From positions 1,178,001 to 1,242,000 of the forward strand of contig JAQOTA010000069.1 of assembly GCA_029532415.1 (NCBI GenBank): a stretch of 64,000 nucleotides of DNA, in the 5' to 3' direction. A model generated the notes under the pieces. That model was not told the origin of the DNA. It did no database searches and saw nothing but the letters and a program-made list of their open reading frames with translations. Shown in pieces: positions 12,546 to 23,900 of this stretch; position 1 is the stretch's first letter; every line of letters begins with the position of its first letter. Position numbers and translations under genes: made by a program. Origin of the DNA: Marasmius tenuissimus (lineage: Eukaryota; Basidiomycota; Agaricomycetes; Agaricales; Marasmiaceae).

Positions 12546-15500
12546 ATGGTCAAGTTCAGCGCGTATGTCTCGGATTCCGACGACGACGAACAAATTGAAG
12601 ATGAAATCCCCAAGACGAACGACCTCGCTCATGAACAACGCGATATAGTGCCACCGGAAGAACTCAGCGCAGAGGAAGAGGAGGAAGAGGAAGAAGAATC
12701 CAGTTCAAGCTCTGACATGCACGAGGACGAACTTCGGATGGGTGGACGCGGGGACTCTTCATATGATGAGGGAGATGGTGACGAGCTAGACGACGAAGAT
12801 GACGAGGACGAAGAGGAACAAGACCTTTCTCTGGCGCGTAGAGACCCCACACTCACCGCTCGCGCACGAAATGTTGGTGTCGACCCACAAAGGATGCACG
12901 TTATGCAGACCTCGCTATTCCGTCAACCGGAAGAGGCTGCGGCTCTCAAAGCGCTATCTAAAGCAGCACCTCAATCAAAGAACCTGCGGATACCCATGGC
13001 CACGAAAAGGCAACAGCTTAGCAGGAAACATAGTCGGGATTCAGAGGGTGATACCCTACGAATAGACTCTAGAGAGGTGAGCCTAAATCTTGTATCGACT
13101 CTACCAGTGGCCTCAAGAAGTTTGGATAGCGAGCATCGTTCAACCACGACGACAACGCGCCCCCGTTACAGCGGCCGTCCAGAAAATATACACGGGTCGC
13201 AATAGATTCCTCATCTTCAATCGCTGCAGATGCAGAAGATGGACTTGTGGACGGTGGACTGGCATTCGGAAGAAGTTTCCGTGTTGGGTGGGGACCTGGA
13301 GGTCATTTAGTTCATCTCGGGGCACTTTGCAATCCATGGAGTCCGATGTGCGTATATTTTTTGTATCTCTTGAAGGCTAATTTGACGGTATCTGTGATAG
13401 ACCAAATACCACCTCTAATACGTCCATCCTCTCGTTCACGAAAATACCTCTACTTTCAGCTCCGAAACCGGATCTCAATTCTCCTCCAGCCCAACTGTCA
13501 ACCAAGCTCCTTCAACACCATCTTTCACACTCACCCATCACTTCTGACGACTCTGGCGTTCCGTTCGCATGTCCTTCCACCGAAGCCCTCCATTTTTCCT
13601 CGTTCGCGTCGCTATTTCCTCTCACAGACCACTCCTTCGAGGCCACGATGTTTAGGTTGGGTGAAGCTCTCTTCGATCACGTTGACCTAGGAATCCGACA
13701 AGACGTCGTCGAGCCCACCATACGCAACAGAATATCGCTAGTAGCACGAAAAGCACGCGTCTCTCGGTGGTTGGAGGACACAGTCCTTCCCGTCGTAGAA
13801 GCCGAGCTTCGCGCACCCTCCACGTCGTCATCCCAAAACGCGCTTGCTCTATCGCAAACATTCACTCTTTTAACCGCCAATCAGATATCCAGAGCTTGTG
13901 ATGTCGCTGCCGATGCCGGGTACATCAAACTTGCCACCCTCATTGCTCAGGCTGGAGGTGACATTGAGTTCAAGGAAGATCTGAAGGAACAACTCGCGAT
14001 TTGGAAAGAGGAGAAAGCTGACAGTCTTATCGAGGAAGGCGTGCGGAAGATCTACAGCCTACTCGCCGGCCTACTCGGACGGGAAGAAGAGGACGTTATT
14101 CCCGGTGTCGATGTTCTCAAAGGACTCGACTGGAAACGTGTATTCGGCGCCTTCCTCTGGTTCTCAGAGACCGAAGATGCCACGCTCCGAGATGTCTTTG
14201 AGTCATACAACGCTATGGCATTCCCTCGGGAGCCTGGAAGCAAGGAAGTCGCGCGTCCCGTTCCGTGGTATATGGAGAAACCGTCGACATCGGAGAGCCA
14301 GAGCCAAAGCCAAAGGTGGCGAGCGTTACCCATGCCCCCGTCATCATCAACAACAACTAGTATTCCCAATGTAGACGCTCACTTTTCGTTGATCCAACTT
14401 CACTCGAATCCCTCTCTTTCCCTGTCACAATCAACGCTTCTCCGACCACGATCATTTGGTCCATCGCCACTGGATTTCGCATTACCTTGGCACCTATACA
14501 TTATCCTTTCTAGGGTATTGCGAGCGAGAGATTTTGGCGACCGTGGGGAATCAGGAACAAAGAATAACAACAACAATGCTGATGATGATGACGACGGAGG
14601 CGAGGGGGGAGTAGGAGGATCAGAACCTGATAGCGAGGGACCAGAAGTTCTTGTGGAAGGTCATAGCCCCAGCGCTGACTTGTTAGCCAGTAGTTATGCC
14701 CACCAACTGGAACAGATGGGGATGATACAGGAAGCTACGTTTGTGTTGTTGCATCTCGAGGGGAGTGTAGGGTGAGTGAGTTTTGTCAATCCCGAACATA
14801 CAGCCAACTTTGGCAGTTAACGCAAAAAAATCCGATCATGATCATTGACTGTTTTTTTTACGTTTCGTTTTTTTTCTAGTCGTCAAAAAGCTATCAGAGA
14901 CTTATTGACGAGATCAGCTGACAAGTTGGACGAATGGATGGTGAGAGGACTTGTGGGAAGCCTTAAAATTCCGATGAATTGGGTACACGAAGCAAAGGTG
15001 ATTTGTTGTCTTCTCCTTCCCTCATCTTTTCGCATCGTTGTGACACGAGCTGATATGAATGACTTTTTCCCCCCCTCCTGCGTTAGGCAATTCACGCAAT
15101 GTCCGAAGCCGCGTTCTATGATGCATTCGAGCTTTATTTACAAGCCGGAATAAACAATCAAGCGCACGACATAGCAGTGTTGGAGATTGCATCCGACTGT
15201 GTCATCCGAAGGGATCTTGATATGTTGAAAGACATATTTGAGCGTTTCACGGGACCCGGAGGTGAGGTCAAAGGCGTTGAAGCGTGGAGTTTGAGAGGCA
15301 AGGTGAGTTGTTTACTCAACTGACAAAACGGGTTTTGGTTTTGTTTGTTACACGGAGAGGTTTAACTAACGAACTCTCTTTTTTTTTGTTGCGTTTCGTC
15401 TATAACAGCTTTTCCTGGACTATGTAACTATCCTCACGCGTCTTCCCGCCCTTCTCGATGAACTGTCTGGAAACAACGCTGTTCCAGACGCTGTGCAACT

Positions 15501-15877
15501 TTCGGAAGTGGAACGATTGGTTCAGGGTATACCGAAGATGATCGGGTTACTTCCTGATGTGTTATGTCGGAGTCCAAAGGTGGATGGCGGGAGACACGCG
15601 TTCGCGTTGGGTGAGATGACTGGGGCACTGGTACGTGTCAGAGATAGAGCTCAAGGGGTATTGGACGGTACGAAGGGCCTGGTACGTGTTCAGTTTTTTT
15701 CCCAAGGTGATACGGAATCTTCATTAAACACTTCATCTATGAATCAACCAACAGACAACACAACCACCATCATTACACTCGATGCAACTGAATCTTATGG
15801 ATGACGCCACAAAGCTGCACCATCTGAGGGCGACATCTTCTGCGAGGTTTATGAAAAGTATATCATGTATTTCCTGA
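12546..15877 (+). CDS. NUP96: Nucleoporin Nup96 (Nup145C/Nup189C family), stand-alone gene
   Basis: Structural nucleoporin of the Y (Nup84/Nup107) complex of the nuclear pore. About seven exons give roughly 960 residues. The N-terminus MVKFSAYVSDSDDDE is followed by a long Glu/Asp/Ser tract. A key join is GAG|CGA near 13131, after which the Nup96 hallmark FGRSFRVGWGPGGHLVHLG appears; the next intron leads into IPNTTSNTSILSF. The rest is helical, with ALFDHVDLG at the start of the 13648 exon and ADLLASSYAHQLEQMGM near 14680. The end is MKSISCIS then TGA at 15875-15877. In most eukaryotes Nup96 is made by self-cleavage of a Nup98-Nup96 precursor; no Nup98 half is encoded upstream here. Confidence 0.9.
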
Positions 15878-16093
15878 TCCCTAATTTCTCGGGGTATGTA
15901 GTCCGGGTCGACCACTTTACACACGCACACACACGTACGATGTTGTTATTCCAATATTCGATATTTCTCTCTAAGAACGTAGTGTATGTACTGCCAGTCT
16001 TCCAAATGCTATGATCTATGCAGACGAGTGCCCCCTTCCAACCGTGATGGTTTCCTGATCAAATATCGAAGGTATCCAATTATGCAGACAATC

Positions 16094-17373
16094 CTACCCG
16101 TGAATTCCATGTACGAGTTCAATTCCAAGCTCGTCAAGTGCATCCTTGCCTTTCACTGCCCAAGCACCGGCGACCTCTGCATCGTCGAACCACAATGAAT
16201 TCGTGCTCTCAGCCACGATGCGCGAGTCTCCGTTCCTCTCTAATAATGATGATGTTGACGCTCCTCCAGTCAACAAACCTCCGTCTCGGATCCACGCGCC
16301 CACGTTGCTCTCATGTTTGAGCGCTTCCAAGACTCCGACAATCGCCAACATTGTCTCATCGAATTTTCCCGGGGGCTGTGGAGGCGCGAGCTCTGCGACA
16401 GCGATATCGTGCTCTACCGCGACTTTGACTTGTTCCCCGTCCTTCTGTTTCTTCTTCTTCGTCCTCTTCCCCTCCACCGGCTGTTGCAAACTCGTCCAAA
16501 CGTCCAAATCCAGCCTCCGGAGTTTAGACGAATACTCCTTGATACAGATATGATTCCAAGGTTGCATTCGCGCTTTTCGTTCCGAATCGTCTACGAGGAC
16601 TGTCGTCTCCGCAGAGTGCGAGTGCGAGAACGCGTTGTTGGTGTCCAAGTCTTGAGGTTGAGTGACCATCGAGGCTAACGAAGGGGACGACACAAAGGCG
16701 CCTTTCGACCATACAATATTCAGATCTTTCGTCGTCACCGATTTCTTCCCTACAAACATGTTATATGTATATAATGAGACGAAAGAAAAAAAAACACTCT
16801 CTCACCATAATCTCTCGCATCCAACCCAAACATATCCCTCGCCATAACCGCCTTCAAACACCCCCCACTCCCACCCCCACTACTCCCAAAACACTTGTCG
16901 ACCATACTCCTCACACTATGCGGCTGCGCAGAGCTCCACACTATCGTATCAAGCCACGTCGTCGTCCGTGGATGAGATAGATATTCGCGGAACGTTGGGA
17001 TGTAAGGACGTGGATGTACAGGTCGCGTTCCCCCACCATCATCTCTCTCTTTTCCCTTTCTTTTGGGACGAATCAAAAGCGAACCGTTGAGATCCAACAC
17101 GAGAAGCTTTCGAGACGATGAGGGATCTTGGACGTGACGCGATGGAACGGAGGTTTGTGCGAGGTATGCAGGGGAGAGTACGGTACTTGTCGAAGCCGCG
17201 GTAGTTTCTTCCGTTTGAATAGGGCTGTTGTTCATTTTGAACTTGGCTGGTCTGAAGACGGGTGGTGTGATGGGTCCAAGAGACGCGTGCTTGAAAAGTT
17301 GGATGCGAGACATCAAAGAATTTAGAAGCAAAGAAAGGGAATGAGCGCTAATTTGGCGCTTGTTGTCGGTCAT
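16094..17373 (-). CDS. FCP1/NIF-like HAD-domain protein with altered catalytic motif
   Basis: Two exons, about 17373-16806 and 16749-16094, joined over a 56-base intron so that RDYG continues into KKSVTTKDLN. The HAD phosphatase core is visible: VLDLNGSLL (motif I), RPYIPTFREYL, then IVWSSAQPHSVRSMV (motif II region). The C-terminal part is Lys-rich (KKKKQKDGEQ) and contains FDDAEVAGAWAVKGKDAL. FCP1-type phosphatases carry D-x-D-G-T at motif I; here it is D-L-N-G-S, so the nucleophile Asp is kept but the acid/base Asp is Asn. This may be a pseudophosphatase or a DLNG-type fungal subfamily. The start is uncertain: ATG 17373, 17313 or 17235 are all in frame. Confidence 0.78.
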
Positions 17374-17500
17374 TGCGAGCTCGGTTCAGGGCACCTTTTA
17401 CTGTCAAAAAATCCTTTCTTTGCAAGAGTACTATACAAAATGACTATACGTAAAACGACATCAAAATGCAACGCATACCGCTCCACCCTCTTTTCAAAGC

Positions 17501-19723
17501 TTAGAACGACCCCAACTGACTCCTCACCTTAAACTCACACCCCGTCTTCTTCCTCACATCGTCAACACTAACCCCCTCCGCAACATCAATCAACTCCAAC
17601 TCCCCATTCACCCGATCCACATCGAACACAGCGAGCTCAGTGATAATCGTGCTCACAGCTCGAGCACCCGTCAACGGTAAATCGCACGTCTGGAGGATCT
17701 TGTGGCTGCCGTCTTTCGCGCAGTGTTCCATTACGGCGATGACTTTGGTCTTGTCGGGGTTGGAGACGAGGTCCATGGCCCCTCCGATACCTACCAGTGT
17801 GTGTGTTTGTGTGTGAGCGATCTGGGGGGCGAGGACGACGTATGTGTGTATGTATGTACGACGTACCTTTAACCATCTTGCCGGGAATCATAAAGTTGGC
17901 AATGTCGCCAGCTTGAGAGACTTGCATCGCCTGTAAGGGGTAAAAAGCGTGCACAGTCAGCACTGAAAAAGGCGAATCGATGAGGAGAGCTATGGAAACC
18001 TACACCAAGGATAGCAACATCAATATGTCCACCACGGATCATAGCAAACGACTCGCTCGAATCTAGTGGAAAAAACGTCAAACAACGACAAAAGAAAAAC
18101 ACTCAACCACTCACCGAACAAAGAAGCACCAGGAAGCAAAGTCACAGTCTCCTTTCCTGCATTAATAAGGTCGCTACGGAAAAAGAATTGCGTTCACACT
18201 CCCAAATTTCAAGTCAGAAAGAAAAGAAAAGAAACTCACGGATCAAGCTGCTTCTCCGTAGGATACGGCCCCATCCCCAAAATCCCATTCTCACTCTGCA
18301 ACCACACCCTCACACCCTTCTCCAAATGTTCCGGAACGAGCGTAGGCATCCCGATCCCCAAATTGACGTAAAACCCATCCTTGATCTCCTTGGCTGCCCG
18401 ACGAGCGATCCTATGACGAGACGAAAGGACCTTCTCAGCAGAGCCGTCGGAGGAGGAGGACTTTTCTTGTGCGAGGGTGACGAATTCGATGTTCTTGGGA
18501 GAGGTGGCTTGGACGATGCGGTCGACGTAGACGGAGGGTAGGTGGATGGCGTTGGGTGAGATTTTACCAGCTGGAACGATTTTTTCGGCCTGCGATTGGG
18601 AAGGGGGGGAAAGTCAACATGAGATGGATAAACTGATTTTAGCGCTGGATGTACTGACTTCGACAATCGTGAGTTTCGCGTTCTTAGCCATAACCGCGTT
18701 GAAGTTTTGCGAGGCATACCTACGTAAGGAGGGAGGGTGGGGTAAGCAAAGCGTCTCCCCAAACCAAACCAAACCGTCAAGGGTAGAAAAGCCACACACC
18801 GAAACACACAATTCCCAACCTCATCAACCTTCCACGCTCTAATAAACGCAACATCACCAGGAATAGACGGTTCCATCACATATTTCTTCCCATTGAACTC
18901 TTTCGTCTCCTTCTGAATACCAGGAATCTCAACACCGGCCTTGAACCCCCCTTCCTTGTACCGAATCGGGATAGTTCCTTGCTCTACAGCCGTCGACGCG
19001 CCCGTTGGAGTGAAGAACGCCGGGACGCCAGCTGCGTGTGCTCGGATTCTCTCGGCTAGAGTTCCTTGGGGTACGAGCTCTAGAGAGATCTTCCCTTCGA
19101 GGTACATCGCTTCGAATTTCTTGTTACTAGACACCCGAGAAACCAAAAAAGTTAGTTCTCCAGGTCCACGAATCGAATATTCCAACTCTCGGAAATGACT
19201 TACCCTCCGGGATAAGAAGCAACAACCTTGTCGAGCTGTTCAGTGTTGAGAAGTTTACCTGTAAAAGAAAAAGCACGTCAGGTGTGCCAGTGTGAATGGG
19301 AAAAATACGGAACATACCCAACCCGGAATCACCAGCACCAGCGTTATTAGAAACTCCTGTGAGGTTAGTAACGTCCTTCCTCTTCGCCAAAGCTTCCAAA
19401 AGAGTATCTATCTCGTGTGTTGAGTTCAACGTTCCTACACACTACGACAGGGACAAACCTGGAATTCCTGATAACCCGAATCCTGAAAGGTTAAACAGCC
19501 ATATCAGCTTTTGCAGCATCAAAAGAGACGATAACACGCCCTAACCTCCGACAAGCAACGTATCCCCCGACTTGACGTCCTTTACCGCCTCATCGACAGA
19601 GTCCCAGACTTTGGTCTTTCGAGGTGTGGGTATATTAGTCGGGATACCGTAGTACCTGAACTGAGAGACGGAGACACGTAGAGATGAGGAGGTTAAAGAA
19701 ACCCGAGCTCGTGCGACGAGCAT
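17501..19723 (-). CDS. Succinyl-CoA:3-ketoacid CoA transferase (SCOT), mitochondrial
   Basis: Transfers CoA from succinyl-CoA to acetoacetate (ketone body use; in fungi possibly also acetate/succinate CoA exchange). Eleven exons from ATG 19723 to the stop at 17501, about 510 residues. The N-terminus ([17 protein letters not shown]) is Arg/Ser-rich and free of acidic residues, as expected for a mitochondrial presequence. The A-type half shows [27 protein letters not shown] and [11 protein letters not shown]; the B-type half shows [14 protein letters not shown] and the catalytic Glu in [12 protein letters not shown], then [14 protein letters not shown] and GIGGAMDLV. The second exon, encoding FGLSGIP, is only 24 bases. 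No frame damage seen. The gene ends 127 bases before the start of the HAD-like gene. Confidence 0.96.
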
Positions 19724-20418
19724 GGTGGTGGTAAGAGAGAAAGAGAGTGTGTGATGTGAACTATCGGATTCCGGAACATCATCTGGGGAAGCGCGCTTAA
19801 GCTTGTTCCCTCCCCCCCCCGAATTCGATGCCGTCGGACGCGAAGCCGATCACGTGGAGTTGTGCGCACGGACCGTTTCGGAAGTTCGGCCGTGTGTAGT
19901 TGTAGTTGAACCGGTTCTGTAGCGTAAACGCTTTGCGTCCGCCAGTCGAGCTTGTCAGTCGCCAATCTCTCAATTCAGCTCGGTATGTAGGCGTTTTGAT
20001 GGAAAATCCGGATGACATGCAAAGCTCCCCGTAGGAGCGGCGACCGCAACGTCCATCTGGAGCTCCGAGGACCGTCATCTGCTGAGCCTTTTCGAATAGA
20101 TCACACCATTTCTCGCACATCTCGAAGCTTTAGAAGGACGCTAAACTGGAATGTGCACAGACCAAGTCGTGATTGTTCGTTGTGGGTATCTACAAGGACA
20201 CAAGGACAGTTCAGATGAGCGTATCTCCGCACCCTTGACCGCGAACTCACCAGCTGCATATTCTGGAGTTGCCATTCGTTTGATAGAAGAGCTCTACCGC
20301 GAACCTTTCATCAATCCACATTTGCTTCGAATCAGGTATAGTATACAGAGGTAACCAGTCGGCTGAAGAGACTACAACTACTCTAAACAGTCAATTTTGG
20401 AGTTCAAACGCTACAGAC
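19724..20418. other. Intergenic region
   Basis: Upstream region of the CoA transferase and downstream region of the PsiD-like gene. Open frames exist on both strands but show no motif or splice support. Confidence 0.5.
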
Positions 20419-21862
20419 TCAATCAGCAGTCCTCGATGCAACCGTAGCTATCGCAGAATTCAGCAGCACATTTCTATCAATCGGCAACTCCGCAGAAAAA
20501 GTAATGTTCGTCTCCGGTCGGAATATCAGACAATACGTCGACCCTCCGAAATGGAACATCCCCAACTCATCCCCCTTCTTCACAACCTGTCCCCTCCCGA
20601 CCGTAATCTCACACGTCGACACCTCCGCCATCCCGACGGCCATGAAGCACATCAAACCGATATCGGGGTTGTCCGCTTCGATGAAAACAAGCGCACGAGT
20701 AGCTGTGGAAGTGATGAACGCTTGCGAGTCCGTCGACGCAGCGGGATCAGGAATCCTAATCCCAAGTTTGTGGCCACCACCGGTACCGAGACCAGTGTGC
20801 CCGTTTTGAAGTTTCGGTCCACAACTCCCAGTCCCGTTCTCCATATCCACGACCTCGTACTGGAATCCCATAGCAGGAGACTCGGCGTAATAAGTCCCAC
20901 TAATCATCTCTGTGCGCACAATCCTCCCATTCACCGGACTGTGCCAACGGTGATAACTAATAGCGCTGAGAAACGCCTGATAGATAGTACCCCCTACGAA
21001 CCGGTCGACAGCAGGATCGTTATTAAGCATATAACGCAAGTTATACGGCTCTCCCTTGATCCAAAACTGGTCGTTAGCCCGCACGTTCCCTTTAATCCGA
21101 TACACCGTAGCCTCGCAAGCATTATTCACCACAGACTCGTCACCAACCAACTCGACAGGACGCACCCCCGGTCTAAACTGCCGAGTAAAAAAATCATCCC
21201 AAGAAGCGTACCCCCAATACGGTTGGTCAGGATCACAAACGAACGTATCGGCGAAGTCGGGGATTGCCTTGCTCGCTTTAGACCCGAACCAACCGTCCTC
21301 GTCCGAGTCTGTGAGGACGTAACGAGATTCAGGAGACGAGAGGAATTTAGCCCACACATCGAACATCTTTTTGAACATCCCGTTCACCCTCGGATCGCAG
21401 AACATCGCCAGTCCAGCGGGAGTCGCCATAGGCCAATTGAGAATCGCGTTGATAGGAAAACCGACGAAGACGCTGTCTTCGTATTTGGGTGCGGTGGTGA
21501 TGATGTGGTTAAACGAGTGTAACATGGATGTGTAGTCGCGGATCTGTATACGGTATACGGTCAGATGACTTGGATGTGTGGGACGCGTGTGTCGTTGTGA
21601 GTTACCTGCGGTTTGCCTGTTGGGTCTTCGGTGTATGGGGGTCTGTTGGGAATTTGTTCGAACATCTGGTGGAATCCCATGTATATAGCAGGGTCGCCTT
21701 CGATGAAGTCTTTGAACTCTTGGATAACAGGATGGAAAGGTGTATGATGATGCTGGGGGCGGTCGTGTGTATGTCCCTGTGTCGGGGTGAGTGCTTGCAG
21801 ACGTATACTAGTATTCATAACTTACCTGCATCGTTGCGAACTTGAGGATTGGAGGTTCGACG
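20419..21862 (-). CDS. PsiD/phosphatidylserine-decarboxylase-like pyruvoyl enzyme
   Basis: Exons 21862-21826 (VEPPILKFATMQ), 21776-21606 (HPVIQEFKDFIEGDP...DPTGKPQ) and 21543-20419 (IRDYTSML... to the end), introns of 49 and 62 bases. The protein belongs to the fungal phosphatidylserine decarboxylase-like family that includes the L-tryptophan decarboxylase PsiD of Psilocybe: shared landmarks are the IQEFK.FIE.DP block, SWDDFFTRQFRPG, AISYHRWHSPVNG.IV, FIEADNPDIGL, AEVSTCE and the self-cleavage motif FHFGGSTY (Ser codon 20539-20541), which would generate the pyruvoyl cofactor. The substrate cannot be told: amino acid decarboxylation or a lipid are both possible. The true 5' end is unresolved; coding-like exons continue upstream (next entry). 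The N-terminal GWL segment usual for the family was not found. Confidence 0.87.
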
Positions 21863-22760
21863 CTGGAAGTAGTGGGAGTTGTTATGAGATATTAGTGGGG
21901 GGGTTTTTGTATCTTCCAGTGCCGAATATTCTAGTCTATCCGCATAATCGACATGCACTCGAGCAAAGCTAAATGGATTGATCGCGATTTTCGGAAGACG
22001 TACATAGGACCTGTAGTAGCTACGTACACTCCCATAGTCAAACCGCCCTTTTCTCTGAAACCGGGGGGGAAGGGTTTGAGTGACCGAATAATGGTGTTCA
22101 TTTCTCCTGCCATGTCATTGATTCTGTGGGCCTGAGCGTACGCAAACCTGCAACAGTCGTTCAAATACCTCAACGCCGTAGTGAGGATGCGATTAACGTC
22201 TCTCGAGACTAAAGATAGGACACTTCAAGGTCAACTTCGAGATCATCGGGGGCAACTCACCTCCAAATGCAACCTGTAATGAAACCGACTCCGTGTCTCT
22301 CGTCAAGTTCATGCACGCCACCCGGGGATATGAATTCATTTTCTCGCAGGCTTGTTCGATTCAACGTGGGGTTCTAGATTGAGATAACGGAAGAATCAAC
22401 TTGTGAGATAAGCACGAACCTATAAATATCTGGTTCTCCTGCTAGGATGGATCTGGCACGGTCGTGGTGGTGGTGGTGGAGTTTAGAGAGCTGTGGAGAT
22501 TTCAGCCTGCTGGAACTTGTCATTGCAAACATATCGAACAACACCATCAGCGTCGGGCGAACAAGTATTCGAATCTCTTTTCCCTCGACCACCATGTAGC
22601 TCCTCGAATCTGCTACCTTCAACCCGCAAATACTGCTCTCCGAAGCTCTGTCTCTGGCTGGGTGTCTCGAAAATAGTCTTAAATCGAGGGTCATGAGGCG
22701 AAAAAGCCCTTGCGAAATCTTGATGCCAACCTTGTCCTGCTACAATCCTCCTGCCACAGT
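21863..22760 (-). other. Chain of coding-like exons upstream of the PsiD-like gene, unassigned
   Basis: On the minus strand several open stretches can be joined by GT-AG signals: one reading SKLHHHHHDRARSILAGEPD, one ENEFISPGGVHELDERHG running into GVGFITGCIWR, and one FAYAQAHRINDMAGEMNTII to FREKGGLTMG, which could splice in frame to VEPPILKF of the PsiD-like gene. The open frames and matched phases suggest real coding sequence, either an unusual N-terminal extension of the decarboxylase or the remains of a separate gene. I do not recognise the family. The farthest exons, upstream of 22450, are the least certain. Confidence 0.4.
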
Positions 22761-23003
22761 CCTCCCTTCGCTCTACTTCTCCCAGAACCGCTGCTGCCTA
22801 GGACATCGCTTGGTACACGATCGACGACGCGCTGATCGTGTGAGGCTCTCGACGCATTGAAAGCTTTGATCGATCGGCGCAAAATGACCATGATGTGCCT
22901 CCTTGGTTGTCAATCAAGTACTTCATGTACTATGTACATGCCCCACGCCATAGCGACAGAAGTGACCGAAGATCGAAGTGGTACAGTAATGGGAAGATGC
23001 CAA

Positions 23004-23900
23004 TCAGATCAAACTAACTATCATGTCAGTAAATCCATATGTGCTCACAAACGGAAAACCCTCCTGCTCATAATCCCTATTGACCTTGTCCGTGTATACA
23101 GTCCTCTGGGCCATCAAATCTTCCCTGACCTTCTTCGCCTCTTGCAACGACAACGGCCAGTCTTCCGGGTTCATCATCTCAACGACATGATGATCTATTA
23201 ACTCCGCCGGCAGCCTACCCAACCTAGTAGATTCATCCTGCCGCACAACTTCCTCATCCCACCAGTCTCTTTGTTGCGGAGCTACATTTGCGGTCGAGAG
23301 CGTCCTCAGGTATGGGTCCACCAAGAAAGGGGCGAGGATCTCCCGATGTCCAGGTTTTGAAGCGTCCGTAAGCCTAAACGGTGCCACTCGATGCTGCAGA
23401 ACATTCGGAAAGACCAATAACCTCCCTTCCTGCGTGGCCACCGATCCCAGCTCTTGTAAACAGGGGCCATACTGTTCGAATCCATACAGTCTTTCCAACC
23501 CCTCCCAGTCTCCCAGCTCGGAGATCAATTCCTCGAGGTGATGCTCCACCGTCAACTCCCAGAAGGCAAGCCGACTTTCTGTCACGTTCTCTTGCTTGTA
23601 GTAGTAGATCACGCTCGCACAGATGTGCCCATTGAGCTGCCCTTCAATATGCCACGTTCCTCCTTCGTACGAGGTCTTCCCCCTCTTCCGGACGTAACTT
23701 GACGTTAGCAAGTTTGACGCCTTGCTCTCCCCAATCCTTTCGCAGATTGACGTGTCGGAGCACTTCCTGATCGAAATGTCTGTAGTCCTCTGGTTCCGGC
23801 TGTATCAGAACCCGATCGGTTCAAAGCCACTCTTCGTCTCGTTCCCATCTGTCGTCAGCATCCGGATCCTCGGGAAGCACAGCCGTTTCGATACGCCCTG
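23004..23900 (-). pseudogene. DUF4246 family gene, frame-damaged
   Basis: The 23004-23711 frame encodes the C-terminal half of a DUF4246 protein (fungal family thought to be 2-oxoglutarate/Fe-oxygenase-like): YEGGTWHIEGQLNGHI, ESRLAFWELTV, VFPNVLQHRVAPFRL, REILAPFLVDPYLRTLS and LSLQEAKKVREDLM. Upstream, another frame encodes the preceding family segment (DWGEQGVKLANVKLRPEE; RVLIQPEPEDYRHFD), so a one-base shift lies near 23680. A TGA at 23821-23823 interrupts that upstream frame between DEEW and TDRVL. An 82-base intron could in theory remove the stop but would also remove conserved sequence. No intact N-terminal half was found. Best read as a decaying gene; sequencing error cannot be excluded. 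Confidence 0.62.

Noticed and set aside
12629..12856. Poly-Ser minus-strand frame
   Set aside because: Antisense of the acidic tract at the start of Nup96.
20551..21522. 323-codon open frame on the plus strand
   Set aside because: It lies exactly opposite the PsiD-like gene, is very rich in Arg and His, and has no domain motif; it is a codon-bias shadow of the real minus-strand gene.
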